From assembly GCA_030704615.1 (NCBI GenBank), contig CM060734.1:59784042-59848041 (forward strand): a stretch of 64,000 nt of DNA. The letters run 5' to 3'. This DNA comes from Takakia lepidozioides. Taxonomy: Eukaryota > Streptophyta > Takakiopsida > Takakiales > Takakiaceae. This document shows, in pieces, positions 23,321-35,669 of the stretch (its first letter is position 1; each line of letters starts with the position of its first letter). The position numbers and the translations under genes are program-made. The notes below the pieces were generated by a model. That model was given only the letters and a program-made list of their open reading frames with translations, had not been told where the DNA came from and made no database searches.

Positions 23321-24385
23321 CTACCGCTGCAGAAGGGTGATTACTTCTCCGTAGCCTAGTGTGGCTTGGTGAATGAATTGGTCTCTCTTACCGTCGCAGC
23401 ACATAATTACAAGGTATATGTAATATTGATGTTTGCAGGGGACCCACTTCCCTCTCATGCCGAGAGCGCCCTCACGCATCGTTACAAAATCCGGACAAGT
23501 GTACGTTGGGAAATTCCCCACGGTAACCTGATATTCTTTATCATGATGAACTGAGCCAATAGACAGCACTGTGTAAATCCGTCCATACCCCGGGGCAGGG
23601 ACTTCGGTGATACGAGTCACCCGAACCTGCAAAATTCTAGCCGATTCCATCTTGCATTCGTGAACTGCACCCGAAGCGACACGGCGCACTGTTTTCCATC
23701 TCTTTTTGTTGGGTGGGAGTTGGCACCGGGTGGAGGCATTGCCGGAGCATGTGGCACATCTGTGCCGACAGTGCATGAGGGCACCACCCGGGACCATGCA
23801 AGACAGAACCCTCCCTCCTCCAACATGCTTATCTCGGTTGATGACAGCGACGTCCCAAGTTTTACGGGCCAAATTGCGGGGGAAGGGGGCTTCATTATCA
23901 ACGAAGGATGAAGTGTTCCCTTGATGCATCGTGCCATATCGTCTGGGCAAAACCAGAACTTGTGGTCCTTTGACTCCCCACTATGATAAGGTCGGAACAA
24001 CCCTGTGAATGTTGGAGCTGGAGTCCCCCTGGAGCCTTTGCATATTTTGATTTGCATTTCTTGAAAGAGGGGTCCGAATTGCCATGCAAGCCACTCATTA
24101 GATCCTGGTGGGGCGTTCTATATGCCACTCACTATCAATGCAATCAGATTCATGCACCATGGCCACCACCTCCTCCAATGGGATTCCTGCTGTTGTGCTT
24201 GCATGATCTGCACCTACTCCACTGGAGGAGGACCCACCTGGGAAGGGGCGGGCACACGACTTAGTCTACACTGGAGACACCCTTGGTACAGAGAAATTGA
24301 CCCTGTCCGGCCGATGGGAATCTCCATCCGACCCTGGAGGAGTGTTCAATTTCCTTTTGCATGATCCAAATCTTTCCTCGCCTTC
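23321..24385 (-). pseudogene. 3' part of element B transposase with SWIM finger
   Basis: This is the C-terminal third of the same transposase whose 5' part lies at 35728-38177; element A separates the two. It contains APTFTGLFRPY, HKFWFCPDD and WPVKLGTSLS blocks. A SWIM zinc finger follows (YTCPDF...VPCKHQYYIYL) and the conserved FIHQATLGYGEV end, with the stop at 23321. Several frame changes occur between 23617 and 24390, so it is not translatable as a whole. Across the duplication at 24386 the frame joins to the 35.7-kb half with the motif PHLEGEERFGSCKR, matching element A's intact protein. Confidence 0.85.
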
Positions 24386-24394
24386 CAAATGGGG
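24386..24394. repeat. Target-site duplication of element A, left copy
   Basis: CAAATGGGG, identical to 35719-35727. It lies within codons of element B's transposase (PHL on the minus strand). Confidence 0.95.
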
Positions 24395-24442
24395 CAACGA
24401 CGCAATGGCGTGAGCGTTGCACGTGAGCGCGCGAGCGTACGC
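24395..24442 (+). repeat. Terminal inverted repeat of element A, left
   Basis: Begins CAACGACGCAATGGCGTGAG and continues through CACGTGAGCGCG. It matches the right end read inward (CAGGGATGCCTCGGCGTGAG then CACGTGAGCGCG) at roughly four of five positions. Confidence 0.88.
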
Positions 24443-25044
24443 TCACGCAGGAGTGACGTGGCGTGAGCGTACGCTCACGTCAGCTGACGTGGCGTGAGCC
24501 TGCACACACGCTGACGTGGCGTGAGCGTCATGTCAGCATGCTGATGTGGCGGTAAATGATGATGTGGCACTGTCCGTCAACTGCCACGTCAGCATTAACA
24601 TGCGCCGCCTATAACCGTGGATGGTCCTATGACCGTGGAATTAATGCAGGGAATCTTGCCTAAATAGAATCAAGACGAGCGTTGAGGCCTACAATTGCAG
24701 CATCCAACATTGTGCAATTACAAATGCTTGTTTCACTTTTACAATTACGAAGATGACAAAATATCCTCACAAAGTGTGCGCCATAAAGGCTGCCACGAGA
24801 AGACTTCCTCCCTCCTCAAATAACAATGAGAGTTATGATCATCTTCAAAAGATGATTGTAGTGCATAGCGACAGCAAGACATGTAGACTTTGAACGGTGC
24901 AATGACAAATGTGCACTACCTAAAAGTTGTCACTCAGACCTCACTCCGTATAGTTGGAGGCCATATCATTGCACAGCCGACGAATTGATGTGAATTACAC
25001 ATTTCAAATCATGGTCATCCACATACCACATTACATAGTTCATG
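24443..25044. other. Subterminal repeat field of element A, left
   Basis: Holds at least three TGACGTGGCGTGAGC copies, a perfect palindrome GTGAGCGTACGCTCAC near 24461, and AT-rich 3' flank of the transposase. No gene. Confidence 0.6.
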
Positions 25045-28000
25045 CTACCCATGTGTTGTATCCCGCTGCAAAAGAGTATCGACCTCGTTGAAACTTATAG
25101 TGGCCTGGTGAATGAAGTTGTCACGTTTGGGATCGCAAACCATCCTCCTCAAAAATATGAAATACAAATGTTTGCAGGGTATGAATTTACCTCTCTTGCC
25201 CAAACTGGTTGATAGCATATTCACAAAATCAGGACATGTGCAATTGGGGAAATTGGAAACCGTGATGTCGTAGGTCCTGTCATGAACAGCAGATGTGGAA
25301 GTGATGATTGTGAATACCCGACCATATCCTGGATCGGGTACTTCCGTGGTGCTTCCGACACGAGCTTGGAGCATTCTTGCGGACTCCACTTTGCCAAAGT
25401 GTTCAGCGGTTGGAGGGAAACGCCGAACGAGCTTTCCATCTCGTTTGGTTGGCCACAAGTCAGGATTTGCCGGGGGGACCCGGGAGGACGCAGAAGTAGT
25501 AGCACATGCATGGAGTTGGGGTTGTCTCGCAAGGGAAAAACCTGCCTCCTCCAGCATTTCAATCTCCTGAAAGCTGAGATGTGTTCCCACCTTCACGGGC
25601 CAAACGGTTGGAGGAGATGGCTTCATCACTACGGAAGGACGCACAGTTCCATGCACACATCTGGCACAATCATCTGCGCAGAACCAGAACTTGTGGTTCT
25701 TGGCTTCTGGTTGACCGTATGGACGCATCAAGCCCGTGAAAGTCGGAGCAGGAGTTCGGGCACCACAATTAGTTGCCCTGATCGCTGTACATTTCACACG
25801 AGACCCGACACTTGTGCGTTCTATGTGCCAAACGTGGTCGGGGCATGCGGACTCAAGCACATCAAGGGGGTTGTTTCTCTCCTGCACCATTTCAGTGGCA
25901 CGGTTTGATGCTGGAGCTTGCCGTCGTGTTGGAGGTTCCTCCACAATGGAGGTTCCGGACATGGAGCTGTCATGCAGGGGAACACGAGGCTTCGAGAAGT
26001 TATCACGGTCTGCCCTGTGGGAATCTGAATCCGAACCAGGTGGAGTGTTCAATTTCCTCTTACAGGAGCCGAATCTCTCCTCCCCTTCAAGATGTGGAAC
26101 TCTAGAAACAAGTGGCGTTCCCTGGGCATACATGCTCACCGCCCGTGCTATCTTGATTGGATCCCCAGATCTGTTTGCAGCACGCAACATCAACTCCCAT
26201 TTGTCCGGACCCTTGCCACCAACCCCACCTCGTAAGAAATCACGGTATCGGGTTTGTTGTTGCAAGGCACGTATCAAATCATCTGTTGTTGCCACATACA
26301 AATCCCGACCTCGTTTCCCAGACTGCTGCAACCATGCATTGTGCACAGTTTCTGCCAAATTGCAAGATGGCATGTCCGCCATTTCCTCAATGGACATGTT
26401 CTGCAAAGAGGATAACCACACTTCAGAATAGTGCACAGGAAACAACATAAAGAAAGCAATGAGTCAAAAATATGGAAAGCAAATGTATGAATAAAGCATG
26501 AAATAGAAGCCTCGTACCATTGTCATGGCTGCTCCCCACTGTCTATACCGGAAGTGCCAAAACGCCAGCCAATCTTCCAATGCTCTCATACTCTCAAGTG
26601 ATGCAGCTCCAGAAGAGAACCACCAGGCACGAATTGTCTGGAACAAAGTGTCCGCCTCCTTCATTGTTCTAGCATCTTTGTACTCTTTGCACAATTTACG
26701 GTGCTGAGTCTGCATCTCTGGTTTGATGTCCGACTTTGTATGTTTTTCCAGAGATTGTGTCCAATGGAATAGACATGTACGCTCTCTTCCTGGCATAGGC
26801 ACTTTTGGGTCGCCCGATCCGAAGACAATACGAACAGCATTGAAATTTGCTTGAGCACTATCCGCCATGAAACCTGCGAAATTTGGAGATGGCAGCCCAT
26901 GGCAGCCCATGACACGTATCAGGGAATTCCACATGAGCTTCTGGGATTCCGTATCCTCGGATTGCATGTCACAAACTGCAATTGTCATAACTCGTTGGTA
27001 CACTGGATCGTAGACATGACAAGCCATTGTCGTCCAATCCTTCACTCGTTTCACATGATCAAACATAAGAAAACAGTTCTGCAAGTCCCCAGTCTTCTGC
27101 ATCCGCTTCACGAGGCTAACCCCACTGCCCTCCCCAACAGTCGACATTTTGAAAAGAAAAACTTTGATGGCACCTTGACCTGGGAATACATTGTCCTGGA
27201 TGTAATCGTACTTGCTCACTCGTTTCAATTCCAAAATATTGTCTATGTAGCCTCTGATCCCAGAGCCCATTCTCAATGCATTGATCTGATGCCGAATGTT
27301 AGGTGAACTTAAAGTGGAGAAATGATCCATGACCAGGTCCAATGCTGCACCGTCAAGTTTAGTCCCCACAGAATCTCCTTCACTCAAAATATGGCTTTCC
27401 AAGAAGGACTTGCTTGCGCCAAGAGCAATTGCAGATGTTGTTGCGGATGGGTTTCTCCCGAACTCCTGTTTGATCAACCTCGATACTGTCTCAACACTCT
27501 CCCTGTAATCCCCCTTCGAGACAGGATGGTTATGGAATCCAAAATGCACACAAGCTCTCGTCATTGTATTCAAACGGTGGACAACATAGTACATTCTTGC
27601 TCCGCAGAGCGCCAAGCAGGATGGCACAAGTTTGCAGAATTTGCAGACGAAAGTGTTTGCCGGTGGAGGGGCAGTCCCAGGCTGAAATGGATTTTCCGCC
27701 AGACCCTCCCATTCGCTTTGATTATGAACCCCAGACTGAAGAAAGTGTCTGCAATTCAAATTATCACACCTAAGGTGTCCATTGCAAACTGTCCTCCTGA
27801 AAACAAGCTTGTCATCATTCTGAATATTGGATGTTTTTGTTCTGCACCACGGGTGCCCGTCGTGTTTCTTGTCCATTCCATGCATCATGATTGTTACACC
27901 TCCAACTCGCGGAGGAGGAGGCAGCTCGAATAGGATATCGCCATCAAAAGTCTCCGGCAAGAACTTCACAGGCACCTGCTTCAAAGATTCCCAATCAATT

Positions 28001-28530
28001 CCCCGCAACTCACTTTTGAATCCAGCCATTCCTCCCATCGCCCGCAATTTTGGAATGACACTACAAATCTCTTCTTCATCAGCTTCTGCAACCACAGTAG
28101 GAAGGACTGGATTTGGAATTTCACTTATGTCATCATCGGAAGAATCCGAAAGCTCAACGATTGGAGTGGAGGAAGTCTGTTCTTTTTTCACCACCACCTC
28201 CCTCTTGTCTTCAACGACCGAAGCAGCAGTCCCGGGCGTCACATATGACCCAAGGGACTTTCGCCGAGGCTCTCCAAGTACTCTGTATCGACCAGGACGC
28301 ACTCTCCACTGGCTGATATGAGCCGTCTCATCACGGTTTTGGAAAGAATATTTCACCAACTTCCCTTTCAGATCGTAAACCTCTTTCTCCAAAAAGATGG
28401 AGCCATTCTGCAGCTGAAAACGGGTAGCCAAGACATGTTCCAGAACAATTGCAAATCCATTGTCAAGGACTTCCTGGGAGAACGGCACTGGTTTGTCGTC
28501 TGAGAAGAACTCCGCTTCAGAGGAAGCCAT
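25045..28530 (-). CDS. MULE-type transposase with SWIM zinc finger (element A), intact
   Basis: Two exons (28530-26518 and 26400-25045) with a GT-AG intron give 1122 codons, start MASSEAEFF, stop TAG. Residues 1-200 are beta-rich, with an SDSSDDDISEI acidic patch. GMDKKHDGHPWCRTKTS and VCNGHLRCDNLNCRHF then form a FLYWCH/WRKY-like zinc-ligand region near 250-300, followed by a second Cys/His cluster ending HFGFHNHP. The RNase-H-like core has LMFD (D about 491), FMADSA (D about 557), CLFHWTQSL (the MULE C-H insert, about 586) and LEDW (E about 652). The SWIM finger CTCPDF...CKH is at 1058-1082, near the C-terminus. DDE plus C-H plus SWIM is the Mutator-like layout. It excises and inserts the element and probably acts on both A and B ends. 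It diverges from the methylase-like gene across an 854-bp gap. Confidence 0.9.
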
Positions 28531-29384
28531 CTTCCTTCCTCGAGTATGTTTGTACCTTGCTATCGCAGATCTAGTGTAAATCGGTTTACTGCTGTCTCCA
28601 GAACACAGTTGAAGAATGAGCAGAGAATATGGCGGAGGAAGCTCAGATAACGACTGTGCATATTATGTTATTCTTTCCAGATATGCAGCCGTCCATTTTA
28701 ATTACTTTTCTTGTGGGCCCAGTGGTCAGAGTATCCCTAGGGGCAGTGTCGGCAACTGTTAAACCGTTAATCAGAACCTCATCAATAAACCCAATAACAA
28801 AGCCGACTTCCTGGAAGCATGCCACAGGATCTGAGAATGGGATTGCAGATTAAGTAAATGTATCTATATACTACTACCAATGATCATGCGCACCTGGAAA
28901 GTTCCAAATGTGAAACGAATGTGGGGTTTGGCTAACAAGGATGACCGTGTATGATATTCCAAAATTTGTCATCAAACTCTCGTTCATTTATATTTATTTG
29001 TTTAAGACTGCGCATCAATTTCTGGGATTCGCTGTTCTTTTTAAATATTGAACCCGTTCTAATAAAGAACACGCCGTTTTTTTTGGGCGGCACACGTCAG
29101 ACATCCATAACTGAATACGAACAGCTGTACACCAATTGCTGGCATGTGCACTAATAAGGAAACGACTATGTGTAACGGTCACGCGGGAGGGAATCCGATG
29201 CTTCTAGAGACACGCAAGAACGCAGGCAATCCCGCAAGAAATCGGGAGTCACTGCGTTTTTCTACTTTTCGCGCTTAGAGGGAGAGTGGTAGTCAAGCTG
29301 GAGAGGGTTCCTTCTAGAATACGAAAGAGAAGAAAGTCTCTTTATTTTACTTCCCTTAGAGAGAGACGCAGAGCAAGAGAGAAA
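28531..29384. promoter_or_regulatory. Divergent promoter region of element A
   Basis: The 854 bp between the two start codons must hold both promoters. No clear TATA box could be placed. Element B keeps the same divergent layout with 687 bp. Confidence 0.45.
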
Positions 29385-32300
29385 ATGACGAGGCGTCGTT
29401 TGTTGGAGAACACAGGGCCAAGGCAGCAGGTGAACGCGGAGACTGATTCACAAGAGCAGACGGAGACTGAGGCAGCGGCTGCGACACAGTCGGCGATAAG
29501 AGTGCGCCAGCCTGTGGAGGCAGAGATGATTCGCAGGGACACTGAAGAAGGTGGAAGCACGCGGAACGCCGAACCTGGAGAAGGTCAAGAAACCCTTGCG
29601 CAGACAGAAACTCCAGCAGATGTGAGAGGGAAGAGGAAAGCTGCAGAAGGGGATCAAATTTCAAAACCTAAGAAGGTGCCAGTAAGTTTTATCATATAGT
29701 CTGTCTGATTGCCTTTCAAGGAGTCCTTCCTCTTCCCTTCTTTAGCAGGAACTACTGAATTGCGAGCGTCGTTAACGCCATTCGATTCTCCTCATGAGAT
29801 TTATGTACCTATGTGTTTGAAGAGAGAGTCTGCACTTACTATTCTCCCTAAACTACACTGAATGTCGTTGCCGCCAATCAGTTGCACATGTATGTCATTA
29901 CACAACACCGATCCGGCAGGTCGTTATCTTTTGTGATTGTCGTTAACGCCGTTCGCTATCGCTCTCGCTTTTGTTTTGAATACGGCAGTCTCAGCTTTGC
30001 ATGTGTAGATTGTGCTGAATTCTTTCACACCATTCATGGTGAGTTTCCTTGATACAGAGTGATGGTCGTTACCGCCATTCACTATTTGCAAATCACTCAG
30101 TCAGAACTGAATGGCATCGTGCAGAAAACTGTGAGGTCGAAGCCTACAGGATCAGAGGGGAAAGGATCTGGAGATGGGGACGAGTCCGCAAAAAGCTCAG
30201 AGAATACAGATGAAGCAGATGAATCCGAAGTGCACTACCTTGACAAGGTGAAAGAACTCATGTCATTCCAGAAGGTAAACTCTCAGGAGGTTATAAGGGA
30301 CATGCTCGTATCTGGAGGGCGTCTGGACATACCTCTGTGCCGGATGATATCAATGCCTGTTGTGCGTCCACCTCTTTCCCATGACATAACAAAATTGGAG
30401 AGTGATTTTGTGCATGGATATAGACTTGGTGCACAAGTTTTTTATGTGTCACTGACGGATATAAATGGGAAAAGCACATTAGTGTCTCCAGAGATCAGTG
30501 ATAACTGGGATGAGTGCTGGAAAGATGCCAATGAGGAGTTCGAGCTGGGCCTCATGATGGGAAAGAACACCCAGCAATTCTGCAACCACATGTTCTACGT
30601 CTGGGACGGCAACCACCGATTGCTGGCATGGATGGGATACATTCAGAAACACCATTCGAAAGACAAAGACAAGCATGTTGCTGTGGAGGCAATGGTTTTG
30701 GATCCAGGAAACGACATCGCTAGGCTTCTTACAGCTATGCACGACGTGAACAAGTAAGTCATCCAGGAGATTTCATTCCCTCTGTAGTGTCTTGTTAATC
30801 CTCAAAAAACAGTGTTAAGGAATGCAATGTTTCCAATGTTTTTGCAGATCGACAGAGAAATCGCATGTGACAACAAGCTTGGTTCACACACTATTCCGAA
30901 TTCAGAGGATTGGTCTGATGAAGCTGGATGATTTTCGGACAGTACTACCACCCAATATCATCAAGAAGTGCGAAACAGGAAGAGCTGCAGGCACTTGGTA
31001 TTCTTTGACACGAGAGGCGTTTCTGGAGTACATGTATGCGGTAAGCCCGAGTCTGTAATCTGTTTACTTTTCGAATACATGTTTGTAGTCCCTTCGGAGC
31101 TAATCACTACTTGAATGAATGCAGCAAGAACTGGCAGAGGCAGCTGAGAAGGGAAAATCCGAATATTACCGCACTACACCAGAAGAACTAAGGACATCAA
31201 AGGGTGTGGAAGCTGCAATAAAGAAGGAGTTTGAAATGCGAAGAACCAAATTGATGTCAGCCTTCGGAAAGCAGCTTAGAATAGTAGATCCTGGACTTGG
31301 TCCTGAGTTCCTTCAGCAGATCAAAACACACTATGACAAGCATGTGCATCCGGAGATGCAGCAGGAGAAATTGCACCGGCTGGCCATATCGATGGTCGAC
31401 CCACAAACAAAAATAAGGTGGCTGGAGATATGGAACTCAGATCAAACAGTAAAGGACTTGAATCAGTTCCCAAAGAGCACCATACAGCCTGGCACAAAGG
31501 TGGAAGGAATCAGTGATTTGGTGTTTGATAACTGGCTCCACAAGGCTACATTTTGGAGTCAGGTGTGTATTCGAACATGCTGTTTCTTCTCTTCAAGTAT
31601 GTGATGTGTATCTTTTTTGCAATTCTGACAAATATACTATTTGCAGCTCGAAAAGCGCGCCGTCATTGTGCTGGATCAGACTTTGAAGGACCTGAACATT
31701 GCGATTGTTTCCCCTCCCCAAATGTCATTGGAGGCATACATAAGGAAGTGGAGAGGTCTCACCTGGAGATACTGTTTTTTCCGGGAGTTCTCCAAAGATG
31801 GTAACATTTTACGGTCCAACGACTTTGACAGTCAGGTTGGAGGAGAGTGGGCCATGATGCGAGTTGTGTACAGGTGCAATGTCATACTTGAAACTCTACT
31901 GTTTTTTTGGGAAAAAATGTGGCTTCATATGGATTGCAATCTTAGATCCAGATTGAATGTCGTTGACGACATTCACTTCTTTGTCTGAGTCATTCTTAAG
32001 CGAGTATATGAATTCACCTGGTTAGGATCTAAGGGTGCAATTATATTGTCCCTGATTAGAATTGATAATGTCCTTGAATGGCGTTGACGACATTCACATA
32101 CGGAGTTGTTGAGAGGTCCTCAGAGTTATTTAAATTTTTGTAATGTCCATAGAGGTTACAGTGAGGGTTCCTCACTTCATTTTGCTGAATGTCAATGCAG
32201 ACATTCAGTTGTTCTGCATTGTTTTTGCCTCTTGCGATGAATGTGGAGGCTTGATAAGCTCTGTTTTAAGAAATCCAAAGTGAATGTCGTTGACGACATT

Positions 32301-35021
32301 CACAGCTGTGTCTGTATTATTCAACAGCGACAAATTCAATTTACATGGATTGGGGAGCTAAGTAATTGGTTTCTTTTTTGTATTTTTGTGAATGGCGTTG
32401 ACGCCATTCACATACAGTGATGTTGTGAGGTCCTCAGTGATAGGTTCGTTATGAATGTGCATTGAGTTTTCCTGGAGGGTTCCTTACTCAATTTTTTGAT
32501 TTCCATCCTGTGATTTTGCTTCATTTAAGTAATAATTTGGCTTCATTAGTGAATGTCGTTGACGACATTCACTTCTATGTCTGTGTCATTTCTAAACGAT
32601 AATTTGCATTCACCTGGATTAGGGTGTATTTACAGTGTCATTGAATGGAATGTTCTGAATGGCGTTGACGACATTCATATCTGGAGCAGTAGTGTGGTCC
32701 TGAAAGGTCCTTGGAGCAGTTCTCAGAGCCATTTCAATCTATGTTTTATTCTTTCTGTTCTACTTGCATCTTACTCACTGAGCGCTTTTGTGGGTTGGGA
32801 TTTATCTCCTTTTTTCAGGTACACGAAATATGTGCTTATGGAAGGAAATCACCTGAGCGGAATTCCCGACTATCTTGACATGTGGTCGGACCCTGCAAAC
32901 GATCCAACCATGTATACTGCAGGGATATTGAAGGACTGGAGTCCTTCTCACTTCAGAGACTGTGGGTGGTACCTTGACTGCCCACCTGAGCACACGACCT
33001 TTCAAGAACAGCATATGAAATACTTGAACAATAACGCTGAGATGCTGGCGCCTTTGACTGACGAAGAGTATCAACGAAACATAGCAACATTGGCTGCCAA
33101 GGAGCCTGATGCTCAGGGAACGCCGCAGAAGGGAAAGAAGGCGGGCCGCAAACCAAAAGACAAGGCTGTTGATGTCATAGCCATCTCACCAGCAAAGCCA
33201 AAGGACAAAGACAAGTCCAAAGAGAAGGAAAAGGACAAGGGGAAGGAGAATGAAAAGGAGATGGAGAGTGGGCAGGACTTTACTGCTGGAAGATATACCC
33301 GCACTCTTCAGTGCGTGTTCGATGCCAAGCCACACCCTTCCCGTTCTGATTCAGCAGGAGAGATGAAAATTGTTAATGAGGGTTGGCTTTCGATGATGCA
33401 GAGTCGAAAGAGAGGATACACTGGGGTGCCATCCCCTACCTGGGACAATATAATCTCATTCCTCAATCTGGTGAGAATTCCAGTTTCTTTCCTTTTTCTC
33501 TGAAAGTTTCGTTGGCAGTATTTCAGTCTCGTTCTTTGAAAACATCTTGCCATCGTTCTTATAAAAAACATGTCTGTTGCAGGTGAGCACAGGTCCCACC
33601 TTCGTGTGCGGTGTGCAGAAAACTTATGCGGCCGACATTGTCATTCTCGACATCCCGGATGGCCAGGCTGTGCCAGAAGTTCTTCCAAAGGGCAAGACGC
33701 CAGGCTGGAACAAATTCGAGGACAACTACTGGAGTTGGGTGTTCGGGTTCTGTAACAATTTCCTCTCTGATGCAGGGACACTTCTGCTTTTTCAGTCATG
33801 TGACAATGATAGTCGTCGGGCATTGGCATCATACCTCAAGTCTTCAGGGTTTGAAGTTTTGCGCACATGGAATTGTGTGAACAGCCTCTACCTTGTGAAA
33901 GGGGGTTTCCCTGGTCAGCTGGTATGCCGTCTCCCTTCTGCTTGTGCTTTGATCATGAGTTTCAATTTTCTCTGCAGCTCCACTCTAGTAGAATGTTTTA
34001 TGATCGACACCGATCATCACCGATTCATGATTTTTTTGTGTCAGAGTTCTGAATAGCCGATGTACACACTTCCACTATAGATTGTGTTTACCACACTAAC
34101 CTGCTATCTTTGCCAGACGAGGATGTTCGAGGCGATCTGCCTGCGGAGGATTCGCACATCAAAGACACCATCCTCCATCCGCAGCTTTGAGATTTCTGAC
34201 CAGGGTTGTTTCGTCAACCCCCCCTATGAGCCCCATGTCGATGACATTTTGTACAACTTCATGCAGTCCAGTCAGACTCTGAAGAGACCAGATGGCACTC
34301 CCTGGAGAGGTGCAAAGGAAAAGTCACCAGCATTCATGCAAATACTGCTGGAGTCATGCAGCCACCGCTCTGCACGGGTGGTCGATCTTTCTGTGTCCAC
34401 AGGTTCGTTTTTTCCCTTCCGAATTGGTTTCCTTTCAACAGTTTCATCTGCTTAAATCCCCCCCTCCAAACTGTTCATGTTCTCCTGTCTGGTGCAGGAG
34501 CAACTTACCACGCATGCAAGGCAGGCGGAAGAAGCCTTTTTGGCATGGAGGGTGATTCTGACCTCTACAACACCGTGCTCCTCCCCCTTTTGTCTGGCTC
34601 CACTTCAGGCACACAGACTGATCGGATTCAAATTCGAAATGATGACGATCCCGAAGATAAGCAGGTCGACAACGACTTTTCATGTGAGTAAGTGCTAAAC
34701 CCTCTTTGGGAGTCATACTCAATTTCTCGATAACATCAAAGTTACAGTAATAACTTTTTCAGGCTGTCTTTCAGGAAAGGCAGCGGTGGATCTTCAGGAG
34801 ATACAGTCATTTCTGGCGAGTCTGTTTTCGACAGCCCCCTTTCCAATTTTCTGCTTCCTGTTTATGCCGAAGCAATGGCACTTCACGCGGCCGAGTCCCT
34901 ATCCCCTGACTTTTTAGTGGCCAGCCGTAGGTGTATCCAGCGTGGATCCGGTGTTCTAAAATACTTAGACTTAGATGCAGAGGAAGAGGGGATACATTGT
35001 ACTGACTCTGAGTCAGACTGA
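29385..35021 (+). CDS. ParB-like domain fused to permuted N6/N4-type DNA methylase-like domain (element A), intact
   Basis: Ten exons join with correct phases into 1173 codons: 29385-29681, 30101-30753, 30848-31040, 31125-31562, 31647-31873, 32819-33470, 33583-33921, 34117-34402, 34498-34687 and 34775-35021. The start is ATG at 29385; exon 2 could also begin at 30125. Residues 1-150 are charged and low complexity. Residues about 165-310 resemble a ParB/Srx-like fold, with IPLCRMISMPVVRPP and WDGNHRLLAW (about 267-276). A Lys/Glu/Asp linker is near 700-755. The C-terminal third looks like a beta-class (N4/N6) methylase with permuted order: ADIVILDIPDG (843-847) where (D/N/S)PP(Y/F/W) is expected, then motif I VVDLSVSTGATYHACKAGGR and MEGD (1021-1045). 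DIPDG is kept in all three relatives in the window, so it is not random decay, but catalysis is unproven. Confidence 0.8.
29755..30085. repeat. Family-A palindromes, intron 1 of the element A methylase-like gene
   Basis: Four degenerate copies (near 29766, 29857, 29938 and 30063) of the palindrome described at 31954-32681, with cores such as GTCGTTAACGCC and GTCGTTGCCGCC. Confidence 0.7.
31954..32681. repeat. Family-A palindromes, intron 5 of the element A methylase-like gene
   Basis: Seven copies at roughly 100-120-bp intervals (near 31955, 32076, 32189, 32280, 32389, 32550 and 32657). The arm is GTGAATGTCGT, then TG, then the reverse complement of the arm. At 32389 both arms change together (GTC/GAC to GGC/GCC). 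Flanks between copies are loosely similar (CTGTGTC, GGTCCTCAG), suggesting an old tandem unit. Confidence 0.9.
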
Positions 35022-35580
35022 ACTGTATTCTTTTAATATTCATTTTCATATTATCTGGAAAACGTTGAATCCCCTTCCTCCACCGTAGTTGTTCCTTTAG
35101 AACAAATAATAATCACAGAATCAACTTTCGTTTAAATTGCTATATGTATGAATCCATCTCACAAACCTTCCTGACTCTTCTCATATCCATTGTGCATTCA
35201 TCTACACTGTATTCATGCGTGCTCCATTCATGAAAGCTTCCTTTGTACAACATCCATTGTACATTCATCCTCTGTACTCTTTAATCCACCCCACAAACCT
35301 TCCACACTCATTTCATATACTTTGTGCATTCGTCAAAAGATTTGGTCATGCATCTTCCTGTCATGAATTTTTGTCATTGCTCAACATCCATTATACATTC
35401 ATCCATTTTACTCTTATCCATCCGTCATTCATCCATCTACATACATTTTTCACACTCATCCATCTGTTTATCATCCAACTGTACATTCATCCATCCTTTA
35501 TTCAATGCCTTTTATTATGTCGTCCAGCTTGTTTCCGCGGTAAAGGGTGCCAATCCGCGGGAATACACTCCACTTCTTTC
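35022..35580. repeat. CATTCATCC-rich low-complexity tract in element A
   Basis: 35150-35510 is a degenerate array of TCCATTGTACATTCATCC-like units. It lies between the methylase-like gene and the right inverted repeat. No gene. Confidence 0.65.
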
Positions 35581-35669
35581 TGGGCGCGTGGTGACTCGGC
35601 CTTCACGTGTGATGACGTGGACTGAGCCCCGTGACGTGGCATTTGCGCAAGGTGACGTGGCGTGAGCGC

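Noticed and set aside
29342-29664. Minus-strand open frames opposite exon 1 of the methylase-like gene
   Set aside because: Shadows of the low-complexity coding exon; no independent support.
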